35,858 nt of DNA from contig NZ_LSJA01000267.1 in assembly GCF_001556515.1 (NCBI RefSeq), positions 1-35,858 of the forward strand, in the 5' to 3' direction. The DNA is from Caulobacter sp. CCH9-E1. GTDB lineage: Bacteria; Pseudomonadota; Alphaproteobacteria; Caulobacterales; Caulobacteraceae. A program made the translations under genes and the position numbers. The notes beneath the pieces are model-generated. The model was not told the DNA's origin. It saw nothing but the letters and a program-made list of their open reading frames with translations, and ran no database searches. Shown here one piece after another: positions 1 to 8,139 of this stretch (the stretch's first letter is position 1; each line of letters begins with the position of its first letter).

Positions 1-60
1 AGCTAGCCCCCTCCGGCCCTCTGGGCCACCTCCCCCGCATCGCGGGGGAGGATCTAGTGT
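1..60. repeat. Intergenic GC-rich hairpin repeat, probably cut by window edge
   Basis: A perfect 10-base inverted repeat, CCTCCCCCGC (29-38) and GCGGGGGAGG (42-51), has a three-base loop and sits after a CCGGCCCTCTGGGCC-type segment. This resembles the short hairpin elements common between genes in GC-rich proteobacteria. No T-run follows on either side, so a simple intrinsic terminator is unlikely. The family assignment is from memory of such elements, not from a search. Confidence 0.5.
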
Positions 61-117
61 CTAGTCACCTCTAACATTTCACCGTACCTATCAGCGCTCG
101 CATGCCTCGGAGCCACC

Positions 118-834
118 ATGGCCTCGCCTACGCTGAAATCGCCCGCCGGCCGTCGGCTGGTGCTGGATGTCGCCAATTCCTCGGGTCTCGATGACTGGGC
201 GCCCGAGCTGCAGAAGACCAAGGTCTATGAGCGCATCCTGCTCGACCTGATCCTGGGCGAACTGAAGGCGGGGTCGCGGCTGGACGAGCAGTTCCTGGCC
301 GCCCGCTACGAGACCGGCCTGGCCGGCGTGCGCGACGCGCTGGGACGGCTGGCGCTGGAGGGTCTGGTCGTGCGCCGCGCGCGATCCGGCACCACGGTCG
401 CGCCGCTGGACCTCGTCGAGCTGCGCCAGGGTCTCGAGGCCCGCGTGCTGATCGAGCCGCACTGCGCGGCCCTGGCCGCCCGCAACGCCTCAAAGGCCGA
501 GGCCCAGGCGATGTTCGACATCTTCGCGGACGGCGAGGAAGCCGCGCGCACCTGCGACCTGCCGGCGCTGGTGGCCATGGACCTGCGCTTCCACGCCGCC
601 GTGGCTCGCGCCTCGGGCAACCTGGCCCTGGCCCGCATTCTCATTCCGCTGCAGCACAAGGCCGCGCGGTTCTGGGTGTTCTCGTTCAACGGCGCCAGCG
701 AGCGCGAACTCATCGACGAGATCGAGGAGCACCGAGAGGTCGCGCGCGTGATCGCGGGCGGTGACGTCGAGGCCTCGCGGCGGGCGATGCTGCGGATCCT
801 TGACGTCCAGCCCGAGGCGCAGGGCAGGGCTTAA
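118..834 (+). CDS. GntR family transcriptional regulator, FCD domain
   Basis: A 238-residue DNA-binding regulator of the FadR/VanR (FCD) branch of GntR. An N-terminal winged helix-turn-helix spans roughly residues 30-98 (it begins with KVYERILLDLILGELKAGSRL). The C-terminal helical FCD ligand domain runs to about residue 230 and contains the DLRFHAAVARASGN segment, whose Asp and His are typical metal or ligand residues of FCD proteins. The ATG follows GGAG by about seven bases. The first 25 residues are an extra tail before the HTH. It lies 205 bases before a TonB-dependent receptor and MFS gene in the same direction, so it probably controls them in response to a small organic acid or related ligand. 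That target and ligand are inference. Confidence 0.9.
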   Translation: MASPTLKSPAGRRLVLDVANSSGLDDWAPELQKTKVYERILLDLILGELKAGSRLDEQFLAARYETGLAGVRDALGRLALEGLVVRRARSGTTVAPLDLVELRQGLEARVLIEPHCAALAARNASKAEAQAMFDIFADGEEAARTCDLPALVAMDLRFHAAVARASGNLALARILIPLQHKAARFWVFSFNGASERELIDEIEEHREVARVIAGGDVEASRRAMLRILDVQPEAQGRA

Positions 835-940
835 GGCCACGATACGCGCCTTCAGCTCCTTCAGTTTATCGCTGCGCGCTTACGTCGCGACTTCCCCAGC
901 GTGACCTGAGACTTCGCCGCCACAGTCGCTTCGCAATCTC

Positions 941-967
941 GTCTAAAATGTCAGAAGGCATTTTGAC
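941..967. promoter_or_regulatory. Imperfect inverted repeat, candidate operator upstream of receptor gene
   Basis: GTCTAAAATG (941-950) and CATTTTGAC (959-967) form an interrupted dyad around an eight-base centre, about 75 bases before the receptor start. It is AT-richer than its surroundings. FCD regulators bind short dyads, so the adjacent GntR protein is a natural candidate, but no consensus match is claimed. Confidence 0.35.
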
Positions 968-1039
968 GAAGATCAAGCGACCCCCAGATAACGGCGCGTG
1001 ACCGCCGAGCTTTCCGCCTCGGCGATAAGGTGAGAGCCG

Positions 1040-3424
1040 ATGCCGTCTCGACTGTTGATGCTGTCCGTCAGCCTGCTAGCCCTCTCCGCCGCCAGCGCGC
1101 GCGCCGAGACGCAAGTGTCCGATCAGGTCGACGCTGTGGTGATCGTCGCGCGTGACAAGGCGGGCCTGCTGGAGAAGGCGCCCAGCCACACGGTGTTCGG
1201 CATCGACAAGCCGTTGATCGAGACGCCGCGCTCGGCCAGCCTGGTCAGCGACCTGACCCTGGAGCGTTATGGCGTCGAGACCCTCGACGACGCCACCAAG
1301 GTCGCGCCCGGGACTCACACCGCCAGCTTCTATGGCGTCCCGGGATCGCTGAACATCCGCGGGGCCCTGGCCGAGAACTACTTCCGCGGCTTCAAGCGGG
1401 TCGAAAACCGCGGAACCTATTCGACTCCGATCGGCGGCGCGGCGCGGCTCGAGATCCTGCGCGGTCCGCCGACGCCGGTCTATGGCGCGGGCAAGGTCGG
1501 GGGGCTGGTCAACTTCATCCCGAAGTCGGCGCGGGACGAGGGCCGGTTCCTGGTCGAGCCCGAGGGCGAGGTCACCGCCACCTTCGGGAGCTATAACAAG
1601 AAGCTCGTCACCGGCCAGTTCGGCGCGCCGGTCACCCTGGGCCGAGCCGAGGGTGGCGTCTGGGTCTATGGCGAGGCCGAGGACAGCCACAGCTACTACC
1701 GGGGGATCTATCCGCGTCACCAGACGCTGGAGGCGTCCGCCGACTTCGACTTCGCAGACGGCTGGAGCGCGGCCTTTGGCGGTATGGTCTTCCATAGCGA
1801 CGGCGACGTGCAGACGCCGGGCTGGAACCGCCTGACCCAGGACCTGATCGACCACCGGACGTACGTCACGGGCCGCGACACGACGCTGCGCGACGTGGAT
1901 GGAAACGGCAAGCTCACGCCCAATGAGATCGGGGCCTACCCCTACGCAAGCGCCCTTTACCTGCCGTACTACGGCTTCCCAACCACGGACGCGGTCCACA
2001 CGCTCGACGCCGGCGTCGGGACGACCAAGCTGGATCGGCGGACGGTCTATATCAGCCCCGCCGACTTCTCGAAGACCAACACCCAGACCCTGTATTTCGA
2101 CCTCGCCAAGGACCTGGGCGGCGACCAGTCGCTGACGCTGCAGCTGTTCCACGACCGCCAGGACAACAAGCGCTTCGTCTCGTACGGCTATCCCTCGGCG
2201 ATCGACGCCAAGGTCAGCGAGATCCGCCTGACCTACGCCTTCCCGACGAAGATCGGGCCGGTGCGCGCGCGGACGCTGACCGGCGTGTCGCACCGCTGGT
2301 TCGACGGCCGTCGGCGCGAGAGCTACAACAGCGGCCTGATCGCCCTGGACCGACGCGACATCAGCTTCGGCGCCACCGCGACCGACACCATCGACAGCCC
2401 GTTCGACGACGAGCCCGGCGGCGTGCGCTGGGAGAACGACAACCGCTCGACCTGGAAGGAGACGGGCGCCTTCATCACCTCCGACATCGTCGCCGGGCGT
2501 TGGAACCTGGTGCTGGGCGGTCGCTGGGACCACTACAAGGTCGAGAGCGAGGACACGGGCTTCCTCAGCTACACGGTCGCGGGCCGCCAGTCGGCCGATC
2601 GCAACAAGGCGACCTGGAGCGCCAGCCTGACCTACAAGCTGCCCGTCGGCCTGATGCCCTACGCCAGCTACGCCAAGGCCTCGGCCCTGGAGATGAGCCA
2701 GGCGGGCGACATCGCGCCGGGTCTGGTCGCCGACGGCTCGTGGCTGTCCAGCTCCGACCTCTCCGAGGCCGGGGTGAAGTTCCAGCTGCTGCGGGGAACG
2801 CTGATCGGCTCGCTGGCGGCCTATCGCCAGACCCGCACCCAGATCGCCGGGGCGATCTCGCCGCCGACGGTGCAGGGGCTGCGGTCCAAGGGCGTCGAGC
2901 TGGAGGTCCGCTGGCTGGCGTCCGAGCGCCTGTCCTTCACCTTCGCCGGCAACAACCAGCGCACGACGGTGCGGGGACCCGACACATCCTTCCAGTACAT
3001 TCCGGCCTACACGGCGGGCGTCTCGGGCGCGCAAGGCTATGGCGGCTCCTACGTGGTCTGGAGCTTCGCCAGCCTGCCGGGACGGAGCGGCGACTACGCC
3101 TACACCCTGACCCCGAAGTCGGTGCTCAGCCTCTACGGGACCTACACCAGCAAGGCCCATGACTGGGGCCAGGCCGGGGCGACCCTGGGCGTCAGCCATG
3201 TCGGCCGCACCGCCGGCACGGTCCAGAACGCGGTGCGCTATCCGAGCTATGCGCTGGTCAACGCGTCGGCGTTCGTCGCGCGCGGGCCTTACACTCTGTC
3301 GGTCAATGTCGATAACCTGTTCGACACGTTCTATGTGACACCCGACGCCGACACCTACGCCAACCTCGGCGCCTTGCCCGGCAAGGGGCGGGAGTGGCGG
3401 GCCACCCTGAAGCGGACGTTCTGA
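1040..3424 (+). CDS. TonB-dependent outer-membrane receptor (siderophore-receptor-like)
   Basis: A 794-residue outer-membrane gated channel driven by TonB-ExbBD. A signal peptide ends near ARA|ET at residue 22, a TonB-box-like DAVVIVA follows near residues 31-37, and then a plug domain (ETPRSASLVSD, GSLNIRGALAENYFRGF, ARLEILRGPPTPVYG) and a beta barrel ending in the usual aromatic residue (KRTF). The length is normal for the family. The plug resembles siderophore receptors, but substrate cannot be read from sequence. Residues 285-296 form a canonical EF-hand-type loop (DVDGNGKLTPNE), an unusual insertion in a barrel. AAGGTGAGAG lies just before the ATG. The stop is one base before the start codon of the MFS gene, so the two are surely co-transcribed, probably under the upstream GntR regulator. 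Confidence 0.93.
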   Translation: MPSRLLMLSVSLLALSAASARAETQVSDQVDAVVIVARDKAGLLEKAPSHTVFGIDKPLIETPRSASLVSDLTLERYGVETLDDATKVAPGTHTASFYGVPGSLNIRGALAENYFRGFKRVENRGTYSTPIGGAARLEILRGPPTPVYGAGKVGGLVNFIPKSARDEGRFLVEPEGEVTATFGSYNKKLVTGQFGAPVTLGRAEGGVWVYGEAEDSHSYYRGIYPRHQTLEASADFDFADGWSAAFGGMVFHSDGDVQTPGWNRLTQDLIDHRTYVTGRDTTLRDVDGNGKLTPNEIGAYPYASALYLPYYGFPTTDAVHTLDAGVGTTKLDRRTVYISPADFSKTNTQTLYFDLAKDLGGDQSLTLQLFHDRQDNKRFVSYGYPSAIDAKVSEIRLTYAFPTKIGPVRARTLTGVSHRWFDGRRRESYNSGLIALDRRDISFGATATDTIDSPFDDEPGGVRWENDNRSTWKETGAFITSDIVAGRWNLVLGGRWDHYKVESEDTGFLSYTVAGRQSADRNKATWSASLTYKLPVGLMPYASYAKASALEMSQAGDIAPGLVADGSWLSSSDLSEAGVKFQLLRGTLIGSLAAYRQTRTQIAGAISPPTVQGLRSKGVELEVRWLASERLSFTFAGNNQRTTVRGPDTSFQYIPAYTAGVSGAQGYGGSYVVWSFASLPGRSGDYAYTLTPKSVLSLYGTYTSKAHDWGQAGATLGVSHVGRTAGTVQNAVRYPSYALVNASAFVARGPYTLSVNVDNLFDTFYVTPDADTYANLGALPGKGREWRATLKRTF

Positions 3425-3425
3425 C

Positions 3426-4703
3426 TTGACCCAAACCGAAGACCGCTTCCGTCCCTGGCTGCTGCTGGCGTCGTTCAGCCTGCTGCTGTTCCTGATCACC
3501 GCCTCGACCTACGGCTCGCTGGGCGTCGTCTTGCCGACGATGATCGGCGAGCTGAAGTGGAGCTTCGAGAAGGCGTTCCTGGGCTTTACGGTGCTGGGTG
3601 TCTTCACCGGCGCCTCGTCCTGGCTGCCGGCCATACTGATCCGGCGGTTCGGCGTGCGCGGCACGCTGCTCGCGGGGGCCGTCGTGCTGGCGGGCGGCTT
3701 CATCGGGATCGCCAACGCCGAGAGCCTGCTCAGCTACTACGCCGGCGCGGCGGCCTGCGGCGTCGGCTTCCAGATGGCGGCGCTGATCCCCGGCACGCAC
3801 GTGCTGTCGTCGTTGTTCAAGAAGCGCGCCCTGCCGTTCGGGATCTATTTCACCTTCGGATCGCTGGGCGGGGCGGCCGGGCCGTGGATGGCGCTGACCC
3901 TGATGGCCGACAGCAGCGGCGACTGGCGGCTCTATTGGGTCATTCAGGCGGCCCTCGCGGCGGCGGCCGGTCTGGTCTGCGCCCTGATGGTCGGCGGCTC
4001 CCAGTGGCTGACGGCGGCGGCGCATGAGGTCGACCTCGAGGTCGAGCAGGAGGCCCGCGAAGCGCCGGCCGCCGCGCGCGTCTACCGCACGCCCTATGAG
4101 TGGACCGTGCGACAGGCCCTGCGCACGCCGCAGTTCTACGTGCTGGCGGCCGCCTATTTCAGCCATCTGCTGGTCGGGGTGACGGTGGCCAGCGTCTCGG
4201 TCACCCACCTGACCGAGCTGGGCGTCGCCGCCGGCGTAGGCGCTGTCGCCGCCGGCGCCGTGGCGGCCAAGATGCTGAGTCTCGAGTCGCTGATGCAGAC
4301 CCTGGCGCGGCTGGGCGGCGGGGCTCTGGGCGATCGGGTCGATCCGCGCTGGCTGCTGGTCTTCGCCCAGGGGATGCTGGTCATCGGCCTTCTGGCCCTG
4401 GCCAAGGCCGCGAGCCCCGCCCTGATGCTGATCTACGCGATCGGCACGGGCGTCGGCTTTGGCCTGACCGTCCTGACCGTCACCGTGCTGCTGCTGAACT
4501 ATTACGGTCGCCAGAGCAATCTGGAGCTGTTCTCGCTAACCTGCCTGGTCGGCGCGGTCTCGGCGGCAGGGCCGTTCGTGGCCGGTGCGATGCGCGACCG
4601 ACTGGGCGGTTTCGCGCCGACCTTCCAGCTGTTCGCGGTGGTGACGGCGGCGGTCTTCCTGGCGGTTCTGATGATGCGGCCGCCCAAGGCGCCAGCGGCC
4701 TAG
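3426..4703 (+). CDS. MFS transporter
   Basis: A 425-residue inner-membrane protein with about twelve hydrophobic helices in two halves, separated by a charged cytoplasmic loop near residues 200-220 (EVDLEVEQEAREAP). It looks like a major facilitator family permease of the monocarboxylate or oxalate/formate antiporter type; substrate is unknown. The start is taken as TTG at 3426, one base after the receptor stop, because no ATG near the first helix keeps the N-terminus (MTQTEDRFRPWLLLASFSLL) intact; no strong Shine-Dalgarno sequence is seen, so translation may be coupled to the receptor. Receptor plus MFS with no ABC transporter suggests a two-step import route in which the MFS carries the receptor ligand over the inner membrane. 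Confidence 0.88.
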   Translation: MTQTEDRFRPWLLLASFSLLLFLITASTYGSLGVVLPTMIGELKWSFEKAFLGFTVLGVFTGASSWLPAILIRRFGVRGTLLAGAVVLAGGFIGIANAESLLSYYAGAAACGVGFQMAALIPGTHVLSSLFKKRALPFGIYFTFGSLGGAAGPWMALTLMADSSGDWRLYWVIQAALAAAAGLVCALMVGGSQWLTAAAHEVDLEVEQEAREAPAAARVYRTPYEWTVRQALRTPQFYVLAAAYFSHLLVGVTVASVSVTHLTELGVAAGVGAVAAGAVAAKMLSLESLMQTLARLGGGALGDRVDPRWLLVFAQGMLVIGLLALAKAASPALMLIYAIGTGVGFGLTVLTVTVLLLNYYGRQSNLELFSLTCLVGAVSAAGPFVAGAMRDRLGGFAPTFQLFAVVTAAVFLAVLMMRPPKAPAA

Positions 4704-4719
4704 TCTCCCAAAAAGAAAA

Positions 4720-4743
4720 GCCGCCTCGGCGAACCGAGGCGGC
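4720..4743 (-). terminator. Intrinsic terminator of the TorF-like gene, between convergent genes
   Basis: A perfect ten-base-pair stem (GCCGCCTCGG / CCGAGGCGGC) with a four-base loop is followed on the minus strand by TTTTCTTTTT. It lies 17 bases after the stop of the TorF-like gene and 17 bases after the MFS stop on the other strand. The T-run favours minus-strand termination. Confidence 0.85.
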
Positions 4744-4759
4744 CCTTGGAAGACCAGCC

Positions 4760-5452
4760 TTAGAAGGCGGCCTTCAGGCTGACCACGACGCGGCTGTCGT
4801 AGATCTTGCCCAGGTCATGCTCGGACGTGTCGTGATAGCGCAGGTCCGCCGACAGGTTGTCGGTCAGGGCGTAGGCGAGGCCCACGTTCCAGGTGCTGTA
4901 GTCCTTGTAGTTCTTGATCGTCTGCTGGCCGACGGCGCCGCTCAGGGTGAGCTTCGGCGCGACCGGCACGGCGGCGTTGGCTTCGAAGTAGGTCGCGCCG
5001 CCACCCTTGCCCGGATACTCCGGCGAGTAGTAGACGGCCGCGCCCAGGGTGGCCGGGCCGAAGGTGCGCGAGGCGGCGGCCTTCAGTTCGACGTAGCTGT
5101 AAGCGCCCGGCGTCAGGCCCTTGTCCTTGGTGTAGCTGTAGTACAGGACGCCGAAGTCCAGCGAGGTGTCGCCGACGGTCGGACGCAGGCCGGCGTAGAA
5201 GTCGATCTCGGCCGAGGGATCATCGGCGCCGAAGTCGACGTTCGAGGCCCAGACGCCGGCGTAGCCAATGCCGTAGGTGGCGTCGACGCCGCCTTGAACG
5301 GTCGGGTCTTCCTGGGTCTGGCTCACGCCACGGAAGACGTAGTCGCTGCCGACGCCGATGTTGTAGGAGAGCTTGAGTTCTTGGGCCATCGCGGCGCCGC
5401 TCAGGGCGACCGTCGCCGCGGCGGCGGCCAGCGCAATCTTCATGGCTTTCAT
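4760..5452 (-). CDS. TorF family putative porin (TIGR02001-like)
   Basis: A 230-residue secreted beta-barrel protein. A signal peptide (MKAMKIALAAAAATVALSGAAMAQE) is followed by the family hallmark SYNIGVGSDYVFRGVSQTQEDP and alternating beta strands (YAGVWASNVDFG, IDFYAGLRP, DFGVLYYSY), ending in a C-terminal Phe (SLKAAF), a typical barrel assembly signal. The family is conserved in proteobacteria as a presumed outer-membrane channel of unproven substrate. I chose the ATG at 5452 because it directly precedes the signal peptide and follows AAGGGG by about eight bases; an open frame extends upstream but codes for no signal peptide. The 274-base gap upstream implies its own promoter, and a strong terminator follows. 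Confidence 0.85.
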   Translation of the reverse strand: MKAMKIALAAAAATVALSGAAMAQELKLSYNIGVGSDYVFRGVSQTQEDPTVQGGVDATYGIGYAGVWASNVDFGADDPSAEIDFYAGLRPTVGDTSLDFGVLYYSYTKDKGLTPGAYSYVELKAAASRTFGPATLGAAVYYSPEYPGKGGGATYFEANAAVPVAPKLTLSGAVGQQTIKNYKDYSTWNVGLAYALTDNLSADLRYHDTSEHDLGKIYDSRVVVSLKAAF

Positions 5453-5726
5453 TATGTTATCCCCTTCTGTGTGTCGTTTCCCGGGTTGGATCCCGAGACC
5501 CCGACGCGCCTGCGAGCGCATGTGCGTCCCGCGTCGATTAGCGGTGCAGGCGTCTTTAGTTGCAATCGAGGCGAGCGAAGCGCCAGTGAGAAGGGCGCCT
5601 GCCGCCTAAAGTTTGGGCGTAGTGTGACGATTTTGCTTCATAACGTACGCCGATCCGCAACAGGCGACGGAAGGGTGAATCGCGCTTGTTCTGTGGCGCG
5701 GGCGCCGTTCCGCGAACATGAGTCGC

Positions 5727-6530
5727 CTAGCGCATTCCCAGGCTGGCGCCGCCCAGGTGCAGGCCGGCGTCGACCAGCAGGGTCTCTCCCGTGACGTGGC
5801 GCGAGGCGGGCGAGGCCAGGAAGACGGCCGCGCCGGCGACGTCCTCGGCGGTCGAGGCGACCTTCAGCGGCGTGGCGGCCGCGGCGCCGGCGCGCAGGCG
5901 CTCGACCCGGTCGGCGTCCATGGCCTTGCCGAACCAGGGCGTGTCGATGAAGCCCGGGCAGATGGCGTTGACGCGGATGCGGGGGGCGAGGGCGCGCGCG
6001 AGAGACAGGGTCATGGTCGTCATCGCGCCCTTGGACGCCGCGTAGGGCACCGAGGAGCCATTGCCGACGACGCCGGCGATCGAGGCGGTGTTGACGACAG
6101 CGCCTGGGGCGGGCGCGGCCTCCAGCAGCGAGCGGGCCGCGCGGACCATCTGGAAGGCGCCGACCACATTGACCGAATAGAGCCGCAGGAAGTCCTCGGC
6201 GTTGACCGCGTCGAGATCGGCGTGGTTCGGCGCGAACTTGGTCACCCCGGCGTTGTTGAACAGGGCGTCGATGCGACCGGTGGCGGCCGCGGCTTCGGCG
6301 ATCTTGCGGCAATCCTCGTCCTGGGCGACATCGCCCTGGACCAGGGCGGCCTTGGCGCCCTCGGCCTCGACCAGGCGGGCGGTCTCCTCGGCCTCCTCGG
6401 CGCTGCGGGCGTAGTTGACGACCACGAGGCCGGCGCCGCGGCGCGCGGTCTCGACCGCGATCGCCCGGCCCAGGCCCGTGGAGGCGCCGGTGATCACCAC
6501 GGTGAAGCCGTCGAAGTCGCGTCCCAGCAT
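5727..6530 (-). CDS. SDR family NAD(P)-dependent oxidoreductase
   Basis: A 267-residue classical short-chain dehydrogenase. It has the Rossmann motif TGASTGLG (residues 14-21), NNAG, catalytic Ser150, and the YAASK motif with Tyr163 and Lys167. The C-terminal part (GIRVNAICPGFIDTPW-like segment, then VTGETLLVDAGLHLGG) is typical of FabG-like members. It would reduce a carbonyl or oxidise an alcohol with NAD(P)H; the substrate is unknown. The ATG at 6530 follows GGGGAGAG by five bases; a TTG fifteen bases earlier would overlap that ribosome site. It is divergent from queF with a gap of about 107 bases. Confidence 0.92.
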   Translation of the reverse strand: MLGRDFDGFTVVITGASTGLGRAIAVETARRGAGLVVVNYARSAEEAEETARLVEAEGAKAALVQGDVAQDEDCRKIAEAAAATGRIDALFNNAGVTKFAPNHADLDAVNAEDFLRLYSVNVVGAFQMVRAARSLLEAAPAPGAVVNTASIAGVVGNGSSVPYAASKGAMTTMTLSLARALAPRIRVNAICPGFIDTPWFGKAMDADRVERLRAGAAAATPLKVASTAEDVAGAAVFLASPASRHVTGETLLVDAGLHLGGASLGMR

Positions 6531-6637
6531 CGCGTCTCTCCCCAAACACTTGTTGGATCGCGTTGTAGCGAGGCGCGCGCGGCTTGTCTCCCGCCCCCAG
6601 TCTTGTCTTGAGAAGGGGGGAGGCCTAAATCGCCGCG

Positions 6638-7093
6638 ATGACCGATCTCAACGTCACCCAGCTGGGCCGCGTCGTCGACGCGCCCGACAGCCCCGAAGCC
6701 GCCGTCCTTGAGCGCGTGCCCAACCCGCAAAGCGATGTGCTGTATCTGGCCCGCTTCGTCGCGCCGGAGTTCACCTCGCTGTGTCCCGTCACCGGCCAGC
6801 CCGACTTCGCGCATCTGGTGATCGACTACGCGCCGGGCGACTGGCTGATCGAGAGCAAGTCGCTGAAGCTCTATCTGACCAGCTTCCGCAACCACGGCTC
6901 GTTCCACGAGGACTGCACGGTCAAGGTGGCGCGCAAGATCGTCGAGATCGCCCAGCCGCGCTGGCTGCGCATCGGCGGCTACTGGTACCCGCGCGGCGGC
7001 ATTCCGATCGACGTGTTCTGGCAGACCGGCCCCGCGCCGGAGGGCCTCTGGGTTCCGGACCAAGGCGTCGCGCCGTATCGCGGACGCGGCTGA
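6638..7093 (+). CDS. queF: NADPH-dependent 7-cyano-7-deazaguanine (preQ0) reductase QueF
   Basis: A 151-residue short-form (unimodular, YkvM-type) QueF that reduces preQ0 to preQ1 in queuosine biosynthesis, in the cytoplasm. The motif [14 protein letters not shown] holds the thioimide-forming Cys49 and Asp56, and [20 protein letters not shown] is the family NADPH-binding signature. Length matches the short form. The purine-rich run GGGGGGAGG lies rather far (about fifteen bases) from the ATG. No other queuosine gene is in the window, and I see no preQ1 riboswitch in the short upstream gap. Confidence 0.95.
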   Translation: MTDLNVTQLGRVVDAPDSPEAAVLERVPNPQSDVLYLARFVAPEFTSLCPVTGQPDFAHLVIDYAPGDWLIESKSLKLYLTSFRNHGSFHEDCTVKVARKIVEIAQPRWLRIGGYWYPRGGIPIDVFWQTGPAPEGLWVPDQGVAPYRGRG

Positions 7094-7094
7094 T

Positions 7095-7385
7095 CTAGAG
7101 CTTGGAAAGGCGCCGCCGGTTCGCGCGAACCTTGCGGCGCAGGTGGGCGAGGGAGCCGGAAGCGATCGCCGGTCCGCTCGCGCCGAGCTTCCCCGTGGCG
7201 GCCATCGTCTGCAGCGCCAAGCCGGCGGCCAGTTTCTCGCTGACCATCAGTTGGGCTTCGGCCTGGGCCGCCGCGCCGCCGGCGGCCAGCTTCATCATGC
7301 GCAGGCCGATGACGGCCGAGGCCTCCATCCCCAACGCCCAGCTGTCGAAGGCCAGTGTCGTCCAGGGATCCTTGCGTCGCGCCAT
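7095..7385 (-). CDS. Small uncharacterised helical protein (phasin-like composition)
   Basis: A 96-residue protein with an N-terminal basic MARRKDPW, a conserved-looking SWALGMEASAVIGLRMMKLAAGG core, an Ala/Gln/Glu-rich amphipathic helix (residues 35-70) and a strongly basic C-terminus (HLRRKVRANRRRLSKL). It has no membrane segment or signal peptide. Small alphaproteobacterial proteins of this make-up are often loosely called phasin-like, but I cannot assign a function. It is convergent with queF, with stop codons only about two bases apart, and lies 38 bases upstream of the nitroreductase stop. The ATG is preceded by GGAAGG in CGGAAGGAAAGCCCATGG-type context, a good ribosome site. The clean start and convergent layout support a real gene. 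Confidence 0.7.
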   Translation of the reverse strand: MARRKDPWTTLAFDSWALGMEASAVIGLRMMKLAAGGAAAQAEAQLMVSEKLAAGLALQTMAATGKLGASGPAIASGSLAHLRRKVRANRRRLSKL

Positions 7386-7423
7386 GGGCTTTCCTTCCGT
7401 GTCAGCGCTTCAACGCCTGGAGA

Positions 7424-8041
7424 CTAGTTCGGGCTCCAGTAACTGGTCAGAGTCGTGGCGTCGGGGCGCTGGCGTTCCTGCGGCTGTTCCGTCGTCGTGC
7501 CGATATAGAGGTAGCCCGCGACCTTCTCGTCCGGACCGCAGCCCAGGATCTCCAGCGCGCGGGGGTCATAGCTGTACCAGTCGGTGATCCAGTTGGCGCC
7601 CCAGCCCAGGGCCGAGGCGGCCAGCAGGATCTGGTGGCAGACGGCGGCGGCGCTCTGGCGCTGCTCCCATTCGGGGATCTCGCCGGGCAGGTGGCGCGAG
7701 ATCACCGCGACGCAGACCGGCGGGTTGGTCAGCTTGCGCAGAGCGGCCGTCGCCTTGGTCGGGTTGGCCTGGCTGGGGGCGAGGGCGGTAATGCGCTCGG
7801 CGAAGACGGCCTTGGCCTCGCCTTGCAGCACGATGAACCGCCAGGGGGCCAGCTTGCCGTGGTCGGGCACGCGGACGGCCAGGCGCAGCAGGTCCTCCAG
7901 CTGGGTCTTGTCCGGGCCGGGCGCGGTCAGGGTCATGGCGCTGGCCGAGCGACGCCGGGCCAGGAAGGCGATGGTCTCGGGCGAGGCCTCGAGCGGCAGG
8001 GTTTCGCCGAATTTGGGAGCGGGGGGGACGGAACCGGCCAA
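7424..8041 (-). CDS. Nitroreductase family protein (FMN-dependent)
   Basis: A 205-residue nitroreductase-fold flavoprotein, closest in appearance to the YdjA-type small members. FMN-binding features are the N-terminal RRSASAM (residues 29-35), VRVPDHGKLAPWRFIVLQG, and the C-terminal GWGANWITDWYSYD and GYLYIGT. It probably reduces nitro or quinone-like compounds with NAD(P)H; the physiological substrate is unknown. The start is a TTG at 8041, supported by GAGGAGG five to six bases upstream; an ATG 14 bases upstream is out of frame. It is divergent from the Nudix gene. Confidence 0.9.
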   Translation of the reverse strand: MAGSVPPAPKFGETLPLEASPETIAFLARRRSASAMTLTAPGPDKTQLEDLLRLAVRVPDHGKLAPWRFIVLQGEAKAVFAERITALAPSQANPTKATAALRKLTNPPVCVAVISRHLPGEIPEWEQRQSAAAVCHQILLAASALGWGANWITDWYSYDPRALEILGCGPDEKVAGYLYIGTTTEQPQERQRPDATTLTSYWSPN

Positions 8042-8139
8042 GACGGCCTCCTCATGGGCGTTGCGGCGTTGTAAGGCCGTTCAGTTAGGCCTCGCGCGGC
8101 CCCGATGGAACCGGAAGCCGCGAAAAATCTGGAGCGTCC

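Noticed and set aside
1076..3499. 807-codon open frame on the minus strand opposite the TonB-dependent receptor
   Set aside because: It is the antisense of a gene with clear receptor motifs. High GC leaves long open antisense frames, and the translation is Arg/Gly/Val/Asp-rich without any recognisable domain.
4100..5794. 564-codon plus-strand frame crossing the MFS end and the TorF-like gene
   Set aside because: It spans a terminator and two real genes and has no domain.
6546..6637. preQ1 riboswitch upstream of queF
   Set aside because: The gap is short and I see no preQ1-I-type stem-loop followed by an A-rich tail and a pairing segment.
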